Shown here one piece after another: positions 36,434-44,198 of a DNA stretch of 53,278 nucleotides. The notes beneath the pieces were generated by a model. It had not been told where the DNA came from. It worked only from the letters and a program-made list of their open reading frames with translations, and made no database searches. Source of the stretch: an uncultured Methylococcaceae bacterium (GTDB lineage Bacteria > Pseudomonadota > Gammaproteobacteria > Methylococcales > Methylomonadaceae); NCBI GenBank assembly GCA_903944165.1, contig CAJAQT010000051.1, positions 1 to 53,278 on the forward strand. Direction: 5' to 3'. How positions within the stretch are numbered: the stretch's first letter is position 1; each line of letters opens with the position of its first letter. Position numbers and translations under genes: made by a program.

Positions 36434-36994
36434 TTAAACCGCTTCTAGCACAGCGTGTAAGGCTTGATTGATTTCTATCCGCTGATTTGAAACCAAGCGT
36501 TCTATATCTAAAATAATCGCGACCTTTTTGCCTTGTTTACCAAAACCTTTGATTACGCCATGCTGACTTGTTTCGCCCATTCTCGTGGGTAAATCAATAT
36601 GGCTTTCTGGAATTTCCAACACTTCACTGACATGATCGACAACCAGTCCAATCATAACCGTATCGATATCCAACACAATAATCACTGTGCGCTCAGTGTA
36701 AGGCTTGCTTGGCATATTAAAGCGTAAGCGAACATCCATGACCGGGATGACTTTACCTCGCAAATTAATCACCCCTTTAATAAAACTTGGCACATCCGGC
36801 ACGCCCATAATGCGTTGCAACCCTACCACTTCAGTGACATAACTAATGCCGATGCCATATTCTTCTTCAGCAACACCAAAGGTTAAATACATATCTTCAA
36901 TGTTATCTTCATCATTAAAAACTAACGTTGTATTTTCGTACTCGGCGTTATCGTACTGTGCTTCATGGCCTAATTGTTCTGTTACCTCTGACAT
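36434..36994 (-). CDS. cheW: Chemotaxis adaptor CheW, 186 aa
   Basis: A single CheW/SH3-like domain is visible (YLTFGVAEEEYGIGISYVTE, GVINLRGKVIPVMDVRLRF and MIGLVVDHVSEVLEI). It has an N-terminal acidic extension of about 30 residues. It links receptors to CheA, here probably the soluble MCP to the split kinase. GAGGTAA precedes the ATG. A 512-bp gap with a pseudogene separates it from cheB, so it may begin a separate transcript with parA. Confidence 0.95.
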   Translation of the reverse strand: MSEVTEQLGHEAQYDNAEYENTTLVFNDEDNIEDMYLTFGVAEEEYGIGISYVTEVVGLQRIMGVPDVPSFIKGVINLRGKVIPVMDVRLRFNMPSKPYTERTVIIVLDIDTVMIGLVVDHVSEVLEIPESHIDLPTRMGETSQHGVIKGFGKQGKKVAIILDIERLVSNQRIEINQALHAVLEAV

Positions 36995-37083
36995 GATTTA
37001 CCTCGTAGTGTCATCATAAATATTAAGTGAATAGGATTATAGGATCACTGCCCACAGTTAAGCAAAATGTAGCGTAGGAATGG

Positions 37084-37147
37084 GCATGAAATAAGGTAAG
37101 CACGTTGCCAAGAGTCGGGGTACACAGTTGTTCACTTTATTTCATGC
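37084..37147. repeat. 11-bp inverted repeat GCATGAAATAA
   Basis: Perfect 11-bp arms separated by 42 bases, upstream of cheW. The right arm abuts a second 9-bp inverted repeat (37146-37154 with 37183-37191). Confidence 0.55.
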
Positions 37148-37196
37148 TCGCTTCTAACAATAGAGAGTAAAACTGGCGTTTGGAAGCGAGCAAAGG

Positions 37197-37424
37197 TTAA
37201 AAAATAGCTGTCACCATCAGCGATACTACACTAGCCAGTAGTACACCTAACATCCATTTAAGCAGCATTAAATCGGCACAAAGAGGTGCTAATTTACTAT
37301 CAAAGTAATCCCGCGTTACTCATTCACTCTGTGCTTTAACAATAACTTCTGCTTGTTTTTGCTCAATACCAAACTGTGTTAGTGCTGTCGTTAGCGCTAA
37401 GGTATCAAAAGTAATGGTGCTCAT
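37197..37424 (-). pseudogene. DUF1640/CCDC90-like coiled-coil protein, interrupted by a TGA
   Basis: Reading from the ATG at 37424 gives MSTITFDTLALTTALTQFGI and then QAEVIVKAQSE. An in-frame TGA (37320-37322) follows. The same frame continues with VTRDYFDSKLAPL, LMLLKWMLGVLLASVVSL and a stop at 37197-37199. This is the normal order of short bacterial DUF1640 proteins: helical N-terminus, coiled coil, C-terminal membrane anchor. A coiled-coil segment appears shortened. Because both halves are in frame and well preserved, the inactivation looks recent. Confidence 0.75.
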
Positions 37425-37506
37425 AGTTAGCTGTGTAGGTTAAATTTTTTAAATCATATTTAGGATGCAATAGCACAAGAGACTGTAAATATAGTCTGTT
37501 GTGCTT

Positions 37507-38562
37507 TTATTTTCGCTTAAACGCTGTCATTAATAAGGCTGGAATTTGCTCCAAAGGCACCATGTGCTTGGCTCCGCCTAATTGATGAGCAACTTGGGGC
37601 ATACCAAATACCACGCAACTTGCTTGGTCTTGCACTACAGTAAACCCACCTGCTTGACGAATCTCTAATAAGCCTTGCGCACCATCCTTACCCATTCCTG
37701 TTAATACTGCTGCGGCAGCATTAACGCCTACTATGTTAGCTACTGATTTAAATAACACATCAACCGAGGGACGACTGTAATTGACGGGCTCACCCTCGAT
37801 TAACGCTATTTTGTATTGACCGCCTGAACGCTCAATAATGGTATGTCGATGCCCACCTGGTGCTAAAAAGATATGTCCCGGTAAAATTCGATCACCATGC
37901 TCTGCTTCTTTTACCTGCATTTTACATAAGGTATTTAAACGTTCTGAAAAGCTGGTCGTAAAGCCTTTTGGCATGTGCTGAACAATGACCATGCCTGGAG
38001 CATTGGCTGGAAAGGCGGGCAAAATTCTCACCAAGGCTTCAACCCCTCCCGTAGATGACCCTAATGCGATAACTTTATCGGTTGTTTCACCTAAATTAGT
38101 GACGGTATCAATATCTTTTCGAACCGTACTGTTTTTAAAATGTTCAACATTGGCTGACGCCGCTATTTTAATACGTTGGTTAATCATATCTCGCATTTTT
38201 GGTAAATCATCCATAATGCCCATAACGGGCTTAGCCATGACATCAACAGCACCTGATTCTAGTGCTTCTAAGCTTATCATTGCGCCTTTTTGTGTTAACG
38301 AACTAATAATAATAGTTGGGATTGGCATGATTGGCATGAAACGTTTTAAAAAAGTCACCCCATCCATGCGTGGCATTTCGACATCAAGCGTGATCACATC
38401 TGGTTTTAATTCCACCATCATATCTCGGGCCATATACGGATTTGACGCTTCGCCAACGACCTGTAAGTCAGGATCGGTACGCATACCCTCGGCTAAAATG
38501 CGTCTAACCAATGCCGAATCATCGACAATTAAGACCCGAATTGGTGTTTTTATTTTGCTCAT
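37507..38562 (-). CDS. cheB: Chemotaxis protein-glutamate methylesterase CheB
   Basis: The 351-aa protein has a receiver domain with D60 (ITLDVEMPRMDG) and a methylesterase domain. Its catalytic triad is S170 (GSSTGG), H196 (VQHMPKGF) and D293 (GMGKDGAQG). It demethylates receptors on phosphorylation. The ATG overlaps the cheR stop (ATGA), so cheA-cheR-cheB are translationally coupled. It corresponds to cheB2 in the cheOp3 order. Confidence 0.97.
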   Translation of the reverse strand: MSKIKTPIRVLIVDDSALVRRILAEGMRTDPDLQVVGEASNPYMARDMMVELKPDVITLDVEMPRMDGVTFLKRFMPIMPIPTIIISSLTQKGAMISLEALESGAVDVMAKPVMGIMDDLPKMRDMINQRIKIAASANVEHFKNSTVRKDIDTVTNLGETTDKVIALGSSTGGVEALVRILPAFPANAPGMVIVQHMPKGFTTSFSERLNTLCKMQVKEAEHGDRILPGHIFLAPGGHRHTIIERSGGQYKIALIEGEPVNYSRPSVDVLFKSVANIVGVNAAAAVLTGMGKDGAQGLLEIRQAGGFTVVQDQASCVVFGMPQVAHQLGGAKHMVPLEQIPALLMTAFKRK

Positions 38563-39389
38563 AATGGCTTCCTATATACCCCCACTTCAACTGGTTGCCA
38601 ACGCGTCTGCAAACCTCGTAACGACATCGTAACACTGGTAATTAACCAACCGCCCGGTTCAGTGACGTTATAAATAGCTTCAATAACTTCAGTTTGCTGT
38701 GCGCGATCGAAGTAATATAAAACATTTCGACAAAATACAACATGAAAAGGACGTTTAAAGGGATACGGTGTGTTTTTTAAATTAAGTCTACGAAAGGTAC
38801 ACATTTGCTGAAACTGTTGCTTGACTCGATATTGATTCATGCCCACAGGATCAAAACCATAGTCTAGGTATTCAGGCGGTGTTTTATCAACATGCAAGCC
38901 GCCATAGATTCCTTTTTCTGCGTGAGCAATCACTAACTCACTGATATCCGTGCCTAAAATTGCCAGCTGTTTTTTAGCCCAGTCTAGCCCCCTCGTTTGG
39001 GCAGCAATCATGGCAATCGAATAAGCTTCATCGCCTGTTGAGGCGGCGGCACTCCAAATGCGTACATTTGTGATAGGTAATTCTGGCAGAATACTTGCCT
39101 GAAAATAATTTAAAACAGATAGTTCACGAAAAAAATAAGTGTGATTGGTAGAGGCTGCATGAATAACAGCAGTTTCTAAGTCAGCGTTTTGACCTTTCTC
39201 TAAGGCAGTTGCTAAGGCGTTTAAATCAGGAAGTAAGTACGTTTCACGAACTTTATCCATACGCAGCATTAAACTTTCTTTTTTATTATCAAGAAAAATC
39301 ATTCCGCTTCGATTGCGTAGCCACGTATTAATTCTTTGGTATTCTGCTTCATTAAAATCCAAAGTAGCCGGTGTTTGAACCCCTCCCAT
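38559..39389 (-). CDS. cheR: Chemotaxis protein methyltransferase CheR
   Basis: The 276-aa protein has the N-terminal helical CheR domain and the SAM-binding domain with WSAAASTGDEAYSIAM, VVFCRNVLYYFD and GGWLITSVT. It methylates chemoreceptor glutamates. Its start overlaps the cheA stop by one base (TAATG) and its stop overlaps cheB. The soluble MCP has no obvious pentapeptide tether, so CheR would act by direct binding. Confidence 0.96.
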   Translation of the reverse strand: MGGVQTPATLDFNEAEYQRINTWLRNRSGMIFLDNKKESLMLRMDKVRETYLLPDLNALATALEKGQNADLETAVIHAASTNHTYFFRELSVLNYFQASILPELPITNVRIWSAAASTGDEAYSIAMIAAQTRGLDWAKKQLAILGTDISELVIAHAEKGIYGGLHVDKTPPEYLDYGFDPVGMNQYRVKQQFQQMCTFRRLNLKNTPYPFKRPFHVVFCRNVLYYFDRAQQTEVIEAIYNVTEPGGWLITSVTMSLRGLQTRWQPVEVGVYRKPL

Positions 39390-40615
39390 TAGTGAACTCC
39401 TCGCGCCAATTCTTCACAATCCAATACGATAGCAATTTCTCCATTACCCAATAAAGCACAGCCATGACTTGCTCTGATTGCCTCTAATTGCCCTTGTAAT
39501 GGCTTCATTACTACTTGTTGCTGATCAAAAATTTCATCAACAGGCATACCGATTAAGCCCAACGTGGTTTTAAATACAACGACAATTTGCGTTTCCAAAG
39601 CAGGTAACTGTGTGCTGTCTTCATTATAAAATCGTGCTAATCGGCAAACAGGAATTAAGCTGTTTCTAACACGAATCAACTCAGCACCATTAGCCGCTGA
39701 GACATGGGCAAGCTGCTCTGTTTCAGGTCTAAAGACTTCGTTAACTACATCAATGGGCGTTGCAAATAACCGTTGTCCGATGCGCATCACTAAGCTATCT
39801 AAAAAAGCAAGCGACAAGGGAATCGATAATACTACTTGGGTTCCGGCTCCAGTTTGACTGTTTACTTGAATATGTCCACGCAAACTTTTCATGGTGGCAT
39901 TTAAGACATCCATGCCCACACCTCGACCAGATAAATTGGTGACCACCTCGGCAGTTGAAAAGCCTGGCTGAAAAATAACTTGCCATAATCGCCAATCTTC
40001 AGGCTCTTCAGTTACGCCCATCAGCCCGCGTTCACGTGCGCGGCTTAAAATTTTATCGCGTTGCAAGCCACGCCCATCATCTGCCACCGTAATTCTAATA
40101 TCGCCCCCTTGCTGCTCAGCACTTAGCGTGATGGTGCCCGTTGCAGACTTGCCTGCCAAGATCCGTTCTTCAGGTGATTCCAAACCATGATCGGCACAGT
40201 TTCTAAGCACATGCACTAAGGGTTCGTACAGTCGGTCAGCGACTAATTTATCAATTTCAGTGTCTTCGCCGATTAATTTAAGAACTATTATTTTGCCTGT
40301 TTGACGCTCTAGCTCGCGTACCATTCTGCGCATACGGCGAAATACTTCACCCACCGAAACTTGCCTAAGTTCGGCAGCGGCATCTTGCATTTCGGTTAAT
40401 AACATTTGCAAACGATGCGCTGAATTAGCAAATTCTGCCAATTCTAAACCACGCAAATCAGGGCTATTAATAACTTCTGAAATGCCTAAACTTAATTCAC
40501 CAACCAAATCCATTAAGCGATCAACTTTAGCAATTTGAATACGTAAAAATGCTGATTGTGTCGATAACTCAGGGGGCGCACTGTTATCCATCGTGTCTGG
40601 AGCTGATGATTTCAT
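39389..40615 (-). CDS. cheA: Short CheA (CheA4-like) kinase lacking the Hpt domain, 408 aa
   Basis: The protein starts almost directly with the P3 dimerisation helices (residues 20-85). P4 retains all ATP-binding boxes: N-box with H135, R138, N139 and DHG 142-144, G1 DDGRG 179-183 and G2 GRGVGMD 230-236. A CheW-like P5 follows (about 262-405). P1 (Hpt) and P2 are absent, so it cannot autophosphorylate on its own histidine. The natural substrate is the Hpt of the long CheA encoded at the other end of the cluster. It is the first gene of the cluster. No good ribosome site is seen before either candidate ATG. Confidence 0.93.
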   Translation of the reverse strand: MKSSAPDTMDNSAPPELSTQSAFLRIQIAKVDRLMDLVGELSLGISEVINSPDLRGLELAEFANSAHRLQMLLTEMQDAAAELRQVSVGEVFRRMRRMVRELERQTGKIIVLKLIGEDTEIDKLVADRLYEPLVHVLRNCADHGLESPEERILAGKSATGTITLSAEQQGGDIRITVADDGRGLQRDKILSRARERGLMGVTEEPEDWRLWQVIFQPGFSTAEVVTNLSGRGVGMDVLNATMKSLRGHIQVNSQTGAGTQVVLSIPLSLAFLDSLVMRIGQRLFATPIDVVNEVFRPETEQLAHVSAANGAELIRVRNSLIPVCRLARFYNEDSTQLPALETQIVVVFKTTLGLIGMPVDEIFDQQQVVMKPLQGQLEAIRASHGCALLGNGEIAIVLDCEELARGVH

Positions 40616-41189
40616 TGTATATTGAATAGTGACCGCGCGCGCATCGTGTATAGAATCATAATAAAGAGTGGCTTAAATGATGTTGAGTAGCTGCCCTACA
40701 CATAACACGCCATAAAACACGTTAGTATTAAGGGACACGATGAGTATGGCATTAACTACAACTAAAACTAAGATGACTCAACGTTGTGGCTGAGTGTAAT
40801 GAATAACAATCAATCCTTCAATAACATAAACGCAAGGGAAATAAAGTAAAACGACGCTAAGCCCTTTTATTAAGCATAGTGGACAACTTTTATCTTATTT
40901 TATGAACGCTGGACACCGCTTATCCACGCGGAAAATGCGCTATACAACAGACGTTGTTAGTGACGGTAAAATTATTTGATGCGGGCTTTTTGGGGTAGAC
41001 AGTGCTTGGCAAGTGTAGTCTTTGCGTAACTAGACGGCTTAATCGGCTACTCATTAAGATGAGATAACATGAATAGTATGATGTGTGTGGTGTGGGGGTG
41101 GAGTGCAAGCAAAGCCTGTACTCCTGATGATCCTTGCGCTTAAGGATAAGCTTGCTTAGCCAACGGCTAAGCATTAACAGCGGTAAATC
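40616..41189. other. 574-bp spacer between the nif and che operons
   Basis: It should hold the promoter of cheA-cheR-cheB and the end of the nif transcript. A REP-like hairpin with GGAGTGCAAGC (41099-41109) and GCCTGTACTCC (41113-41123) and a perfect hairpin at 41153-41173 are visible. A systematic look for GG-N10-GC on the minus strand in the first 300 bp found no sigma-54 site. The 84-codon frame at 40920-41174 has no credible start or codon pattern. Confidence 0.55.
41153..41173 (-). terminator. Hairpin after the nif operon
   Basis: Perfect 9-bp stem TGCTTAGCC/GGCTAAGCA with a 3-base loop, 16 bp beyond the stop of the last nif-associated gene. The T-run is missing, so it is a terminator-like hairpin rather than a textbook terminator. 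Confidence 0.5.
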
Positions 41190-41759
41190 TTAGATAGCAC
41201 CAACAGCGGCATCTTTGATGACTACAATAGTATTTGCCTCAGCTTCCTGATACGAAACTACGGGCGTTTTTGCCTGATAAGTTTTAGCGGCCGCGTAAGC
41301 AATCGCAACCTTATCTTCAGCCGATTGATTTTTTAGCTCATGTTTTTCGATGTACAACTCCTCCAAAATTTCATTCCACACCAGACCTTCTTTAAAAGGT
41401 AGCAAGGTATAGGTCATGCCAGCCAACTCAACTTGCATACCTTTGCTGATATTTTCCACATAAATCAGTGCAATGCAGTCAGCAGCAAGATCCGCTTTAT
41501 ATTTTTCTACAAACATTGGCAATAAATTAAGTGTAGGTAACAGCCCGTTAATAAATTTTATTTGGTCATGCTCAATGAGCAGCGCAGAATGAATAAACAA
41601 GGCTTCGGGTGGTTTACGATCAGTGCTTGAGCCATCACGCAAGCTGCCTTCTTTTAACACAAGATCACCGCGATAGGCATAAACGCCTGGCGTGCTGGTT
41701 TCACCGTTAACCAAAGTGACGGTTAATAAGCCTTTAGCTTGATAAGTTTCTAATAACAT
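41190..41759 (-). CDS. Nif-operon protein of unknown function, 189 aa
   Basis: An AGGAG ribosome site precedes the ATG. The protein is soluble, without signal peptide or clear metal motif. It starts MLLETYQAKGLLTVTLVNGE and ends in VVIKDAAVGAI. A beta-rich N-terminal half (YAYRGDLVLKEGSL) is followed by a helical segment (WNEILEELYIEKHELKNQSA). I do not recognise the family. As the last gene of the nifENX operon it is probably expressed under nitrogen-fixing conditions. Confidence 0.75.
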   Translation of the reverse strand: MLLETYQAKGLLTVTLVNGETSTPGVYAYRGDLVLKEGSLRDGSSTDRKPPEALFIHSALLIEHDQIKFINGLLPTLNLLPMFVEKYKADLAADCIALIYVENISKGMQVELAGMTYTLLPFKEGLVWNEILEELYIEKHELKNQSAEDKVAIAYAAAKTYQAKTPVVSYQEAEANTIVVIKDAAVGAI

Positions 41760-41809
41760 TAATATTCTCCTAACTAGAGTAATGGGTAAATTAGTGTGAC
41801 TGACAAGTG

Positions 41810-42184
41810 TTATTGAGGGAGCGGCAGTAATTTAGCCTCAGCTTTAATATTGCCCGCCTGCCCCCACGCAATCACACTCTCCACACACCACGAACATTTG
41901 GTGGGGTGCGCTTTAAGCACATCAAATTCGGCATAAAAACTGCCTTCACTATTAAAGTTAAGACAGCCTATGCGTTGTTTTTTCAAGCTATCGTACCAAT
42001 AGCCCAGTAAATTATGTGTACCCGTAAAGGGATCTTTAACTAATTCAAAGAGCGCCTCATCGTAACAAGGATAAAGAAGACACTCCGTAGCGGCAAAGCC
42101 TAGCGCGTTAATTTCAGCGCACAAGCGCAGGCAAATGGCTTCTGCTAACTCACGCTGCAAGGTAATCTGTTCAGCTAAAACCAT
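41810..42184 (-). CDS. Nif-operon protein of unknown function, 124 aa
   Basis: I chose the ATG at 42184, 14 bp after the upstream gene; the frame also opens with a TTG at 42205 overlapping that gene. The soluble protein has five cysteines, including LLYPCYDEALF and a possible pair in KCSWCVESVIAW (CxxC). A conserved-looking aromatic segment reads NLLGYWYDSLKKQRIG. The CxxC could bind metal or act in redox, but no family is recognised. Confidence 0.75.
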   Translation of the reverse strand: MVLAEQITLQRELAEAICLRLCAEINALGFAATECLLYPCYDEALFELVKDPFTGTHNLLGYWYDSLKKQRIGCLNFNSEGSFYAEFDVLKAHPTKCSWCVESVIAWGQAGNIKAEAKLLPLPQ

Positions 42185-42198
42185 AAGAGTACTTAACG

Positions 42199-42522
42199 CT
42201 ACCAAATATCCGCCGGCACCATCAACTCAGCAACAGGCGTTCCGCCCAGTAAATGCTGTGCAATGATGGTTTTAACATCTTCTTTTTTTAACGTGCCGTA
42301 CATCACACCTTCTGGATACACCAACACACTAGGCCCGATCATGCACGGGCCCATACAGCCCGTGTTGGTCAGGGCGATTTTTTCAAACAGGTTTTGGCTC
42401 TGAATTTCGTTCATAAATTCATTCATAATTTCTGCACATCCTGAGCTGCTACACGAGCCACGGGGATGACCTTGCGGGCGATTTTGAGTACAAATAAAGA
42501 CATGTTTTTCGGGTCTGGGCAT
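42199..42522 (-). CDS. Thioredoxin-like [2Fe-2S] ferredoxin, 107 aa
   Basis: Four cysteines in the arrangement ICTQNRPQGHPRGSC and GCMGPCMIGP match the thioredoxin-fold 2Fe-2S ferredoxins of the C. pasteurianum/Azotobacter Shethna type. VLVYPEGVMYG is a conserved family segment. A GAGGAG ribosome site precedes the ATG. Family members occur in nif clusters and may donate electrons to nitrogenase or take part in cofactor assembly; the exact role is unsettled. Confidence 0.88.
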   Translation of the reverse strand: MPRPEKHVFICTQNRPQGHPRGSCSSSGCAEIMNEFMNEIQSQNLFEKIALTNTGCMGPCMIGPSVLVYPEGVMYGTLKKEDVKTIIAQHLLGGTPVAELMVPADIW

Positions 42523-42554
42523 GATTAACTCCTCTTAAAATTAAGTGTGGATAG

Positions 42555-42872
42555 TTAGGCGGAAATTTTATGCTCATGGGTAAAGCAATTTTTTGGACAC
42601 ACTTTCGAACAGGCGGTACAGCCAATACAATCTAGGGCATTGCTAATGCTCATGACCATGCTGTTATCGTCCTCGTCTTCAAAGTCACCGTAATCATCGT
42701 CAAATTCTTCAGCGTCTAGCGCATCGGACTTTTCAATTAAATCAAAGACGTCACGAGGACAGACTTTAAAGCAACGACCACAACCAATGCAGATTTTCTG
42801 ATTAATTTCGGTAACATAAGCAGGTGTCCACGTACTGCCGCCAAAGGTAACGCTGGTGACAAATTCAGTCAT
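42555..42872 (-). CDS. fdxB: Nif-specific ferredoxin III (FdxB), 105 aa
   Basis: Two [4Fe-4S]-type cysteine clusters (CIGCGRCFKVCPRDVF and CIGCTACSKVCPKNC) are separated by a very acidic insert (EEFDDDYGDFEDEDD), as is usual in FdxB. It is a low-potential electron carrier tied to nitrogen fixation. GAGGTGG upstream of the ATG at 42872 fixes the start; the longer frame to 42938 is rejected. It lies 14 bp after the DUF683 gene. Confidence 0.93.
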   Translation of the reverse strand: MTEFVTSVTFGGSTWTPAYVTEINQKICIGCGRCFKVCPRDVFDLIEKSDALDAEEFDDDYGDFEDEDDNSMVMSISNALDCIGCTACSKVCPKNCFTHEHKISA

Positions 42873-42886
42873 ACGCCACCTCGCGT

Positions 42887-43099
42887 TTAAGCTAATTGAG
42901 CTTGCGCGGCAAGCAACTTCTGATGGGCATCGTCCCAATTTTTACAGGCAACATACGTCGCTTGCGCAATGCCTAATAACTCGTGATAGCCTGCCGGTAA
43001 GTTGTCTTCTATCAAATCATGTAACGCCATTGCGTGTTCATTTGCTAAGCGTTTAAGCCTCTTAACTTCTTTCTCCAAGTATTGAACATCTTCAGTCAT
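42887..43099 (-). CDS. DUF683/CCE_0567-type nif protein, 70 aa
   Basis: This small helical protein (TEDVQYLEKEVKRLKRLANE, then LHDLIEDNLPAGYHEL) matches the DUF683 family that accompanies nifX and DUF269. A cyanobacterial member, CCE_0567, binds metals. A GAGGAAG ribosome site selects the ATG at 43099. It lies 10 bp after the DUF269 gene. Confidence 0.92.
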   Translation of the reverse strand: MTEDVQYLEKEVKRLKRLANEHAMALHDLIEDNLPAGYHELLGIAQATYVACKNWDDAHQKLLAAQAQLA

Positions 43100-43109
43100 T
43101 TTTACTTCC

Positions 43110-43583
43110 TCAGTCGGTGGCAGCAGCAGGGTATTTCTCAATTAAACCTAAGGCTTTTTCAAGCACTTTATCGGTTTTTTCAATTAAATCTTCCAAGCTA
43201 GCAAAGCCAAAACGATGCGTGTCTCGAAGGATTTTATCGACGATAACCAGCTTGCCCACCATGATTAAAGCACGGCCAAAACCTTCGTGACTCAGGTGCA
43301 CAATTGGTGCCGCCATCAAGCCAGATTTTTTTTCAATAAGCGTTGCCACCGAGTTGTAATAGGCTTTTAAACGGGCAATGGTAATTTCATCAGGATCGCC
43401 AATAACAGGAATCGCTTGCTTGCGCTCTTTGGTTAAAATCACAGGATCAATGATTTTAGCTTCCGACCACCCCGCGTAAGTATCGTAAGTATCGATAGCG
43501 CGTAATTGTCTGATGTAATCTATAACAATATCTGAATTTAAATTGACATCATTTTCTGGTACGACTAATGCGGCAGTTGCCAT
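43110..43583 (-). CDS. NifX-associated nitrogen fixation protein (DUF269), 157 aa
   Basis: Segments FIR-type IDYIRQLRAIDTYDTY, LIEKKSGLMAAPIVHLSHEG and GRALIMVGKLVIVDKILRD match DUF269. This family occurs next to nifX in most Mo-nitrogenase clusters, and its biochemical role is unclear. An AGGAG ribosome site precedes the ATG. It is 127 bp downstream of nifX, the largest gap inside the operon; no promoter is recognised there. Confidence 0.92.
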   Translation of the reverse strand: MATAALVVPENDVNLNSDIVIDYIRQLRAIDTYDTYAGWSEAKIIDPVILTKERKQAIPVIGDPDEITIARLKAYYNSVATLIEKKSGLMAAPIVHLSHEGFGRALIMVGKLVIVDKILRDTHRFGFASLEDLIEKTDKVLEKALGLIEKYPAAATD

Positions 43584-43710
43584 AGGTTTTCTCCTGAAAA
43601 GTAAGATGGGTTAGCAAAGCGTCCCCAACAGTTGATTTGTAAATTAAGGGTCATCATTTAACCCCCTTGGTTTAAAAGAGGTCGACTAACACTAAAAGCC
43701 ATCATGCCAA

Positions 43711-44196
43711 TTATTCATCCCAGCCTTCTTCTGCCATGTGCGCAAAGCGGTCAGGATCTGGCTGCTTATGCTGATTAAGTGCTTTTGCCAACCAACTGGA
43801 TGGGCCGGCTTTAATTTCATTTTGCAAATCGATAATTAAGTCCTTAATTTTGCTGCCTTCATGCACTTTAATGGGCTGGATATTGCGCGCGATTAATTGA
43901 TTAATTGCCGAACCGCCGACAGCTTGGCAATACACGGCAGCACAGCCATTAAGTAACTCAAGTTTTACAGATAACTTGTCCTCATTACCGTCTTGGCTAA
44001 GCTCACCAAATTGTGCAGCTTCCAGCAGTTGCGCATGATCTTTGTCCACTGCGTACACAGCAAAGCATTTTGCCGAACCAAAATGTTGATTAACGGTTTC
44101 CATATCGGTGCTTGCGAACGCGATTTTTAAAGCAGTTTTCATAAATTGCTCCTTAGCAAGGTCGGGCACAAGGTGCATACGTCGCGTTAATGACAT
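43711..44196 (-). CDS. nifX: FeMo-cofactor/NifB-co carrier NifX, 161 aa
   Basis: The single cofactor-binding domain begins ALKIAFASTDMETVNQHFGS (HFGS carries the ligand region) and continues to an LIDLQNEIKAGPSSWLAKAL tail. NifX shuttles NifB-co/VK-cluster to NifEN. I keep the ATG at 44196, two bases after the nifN stop, because MSLTRRMHLV resembles the N-terminus of other NifX proteins. An internal ATG at 44142 has a better ribosome site (AAGGAG) and could be the true start. Confidence 0.93.
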   Translation of the reverse strand: MSLTRRMHLVPDLAKEQFMKTALKIAFASTDMETVNQHFGSAKCFAVYAVDKDHAQLLEAAQFGELSQDGNEDKLSVKLELLNGCAAVYCQAVGGSAINQLIARNIQPIKVHEGSKIKDLIIDLQNEIKAGPSSWLAKALNQHKQPDPDRFAHMAEEGWDE

Positions 44197-44198
44197 GA

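Larger units (their letters stand above)
36995..37506. other. 512-bp spacer between cheB and cheW: pseudogene and palindromes
   Basis: Besides the DUF1640-like pseudogene (37197-37424), the spacer has two inverted repeats. One is GCATGAAATAA (37084-37094) with TTATTTCATGC (37137-37147). The other is GCTCGCTTC (37146-37154) with GAAGCGAGC (37183-37191). A promoter for cheW-parA may lie at 36995-37080, but none is clear. Confidence 0.55.

Noticed and set aside
40920-41174. 84-codon minus-strand frame between the nif and che operons
   Set aside because: No ribosome site, low-complexity peptide, and it overlaps two hairpins.
42873-42938. Longer N-terminus for FdxB
   Set aside because: A strong GAGGTGG ribosome site precedes the ATG at 42872, and the extra residues overlap the region upstream of it without family similarity.
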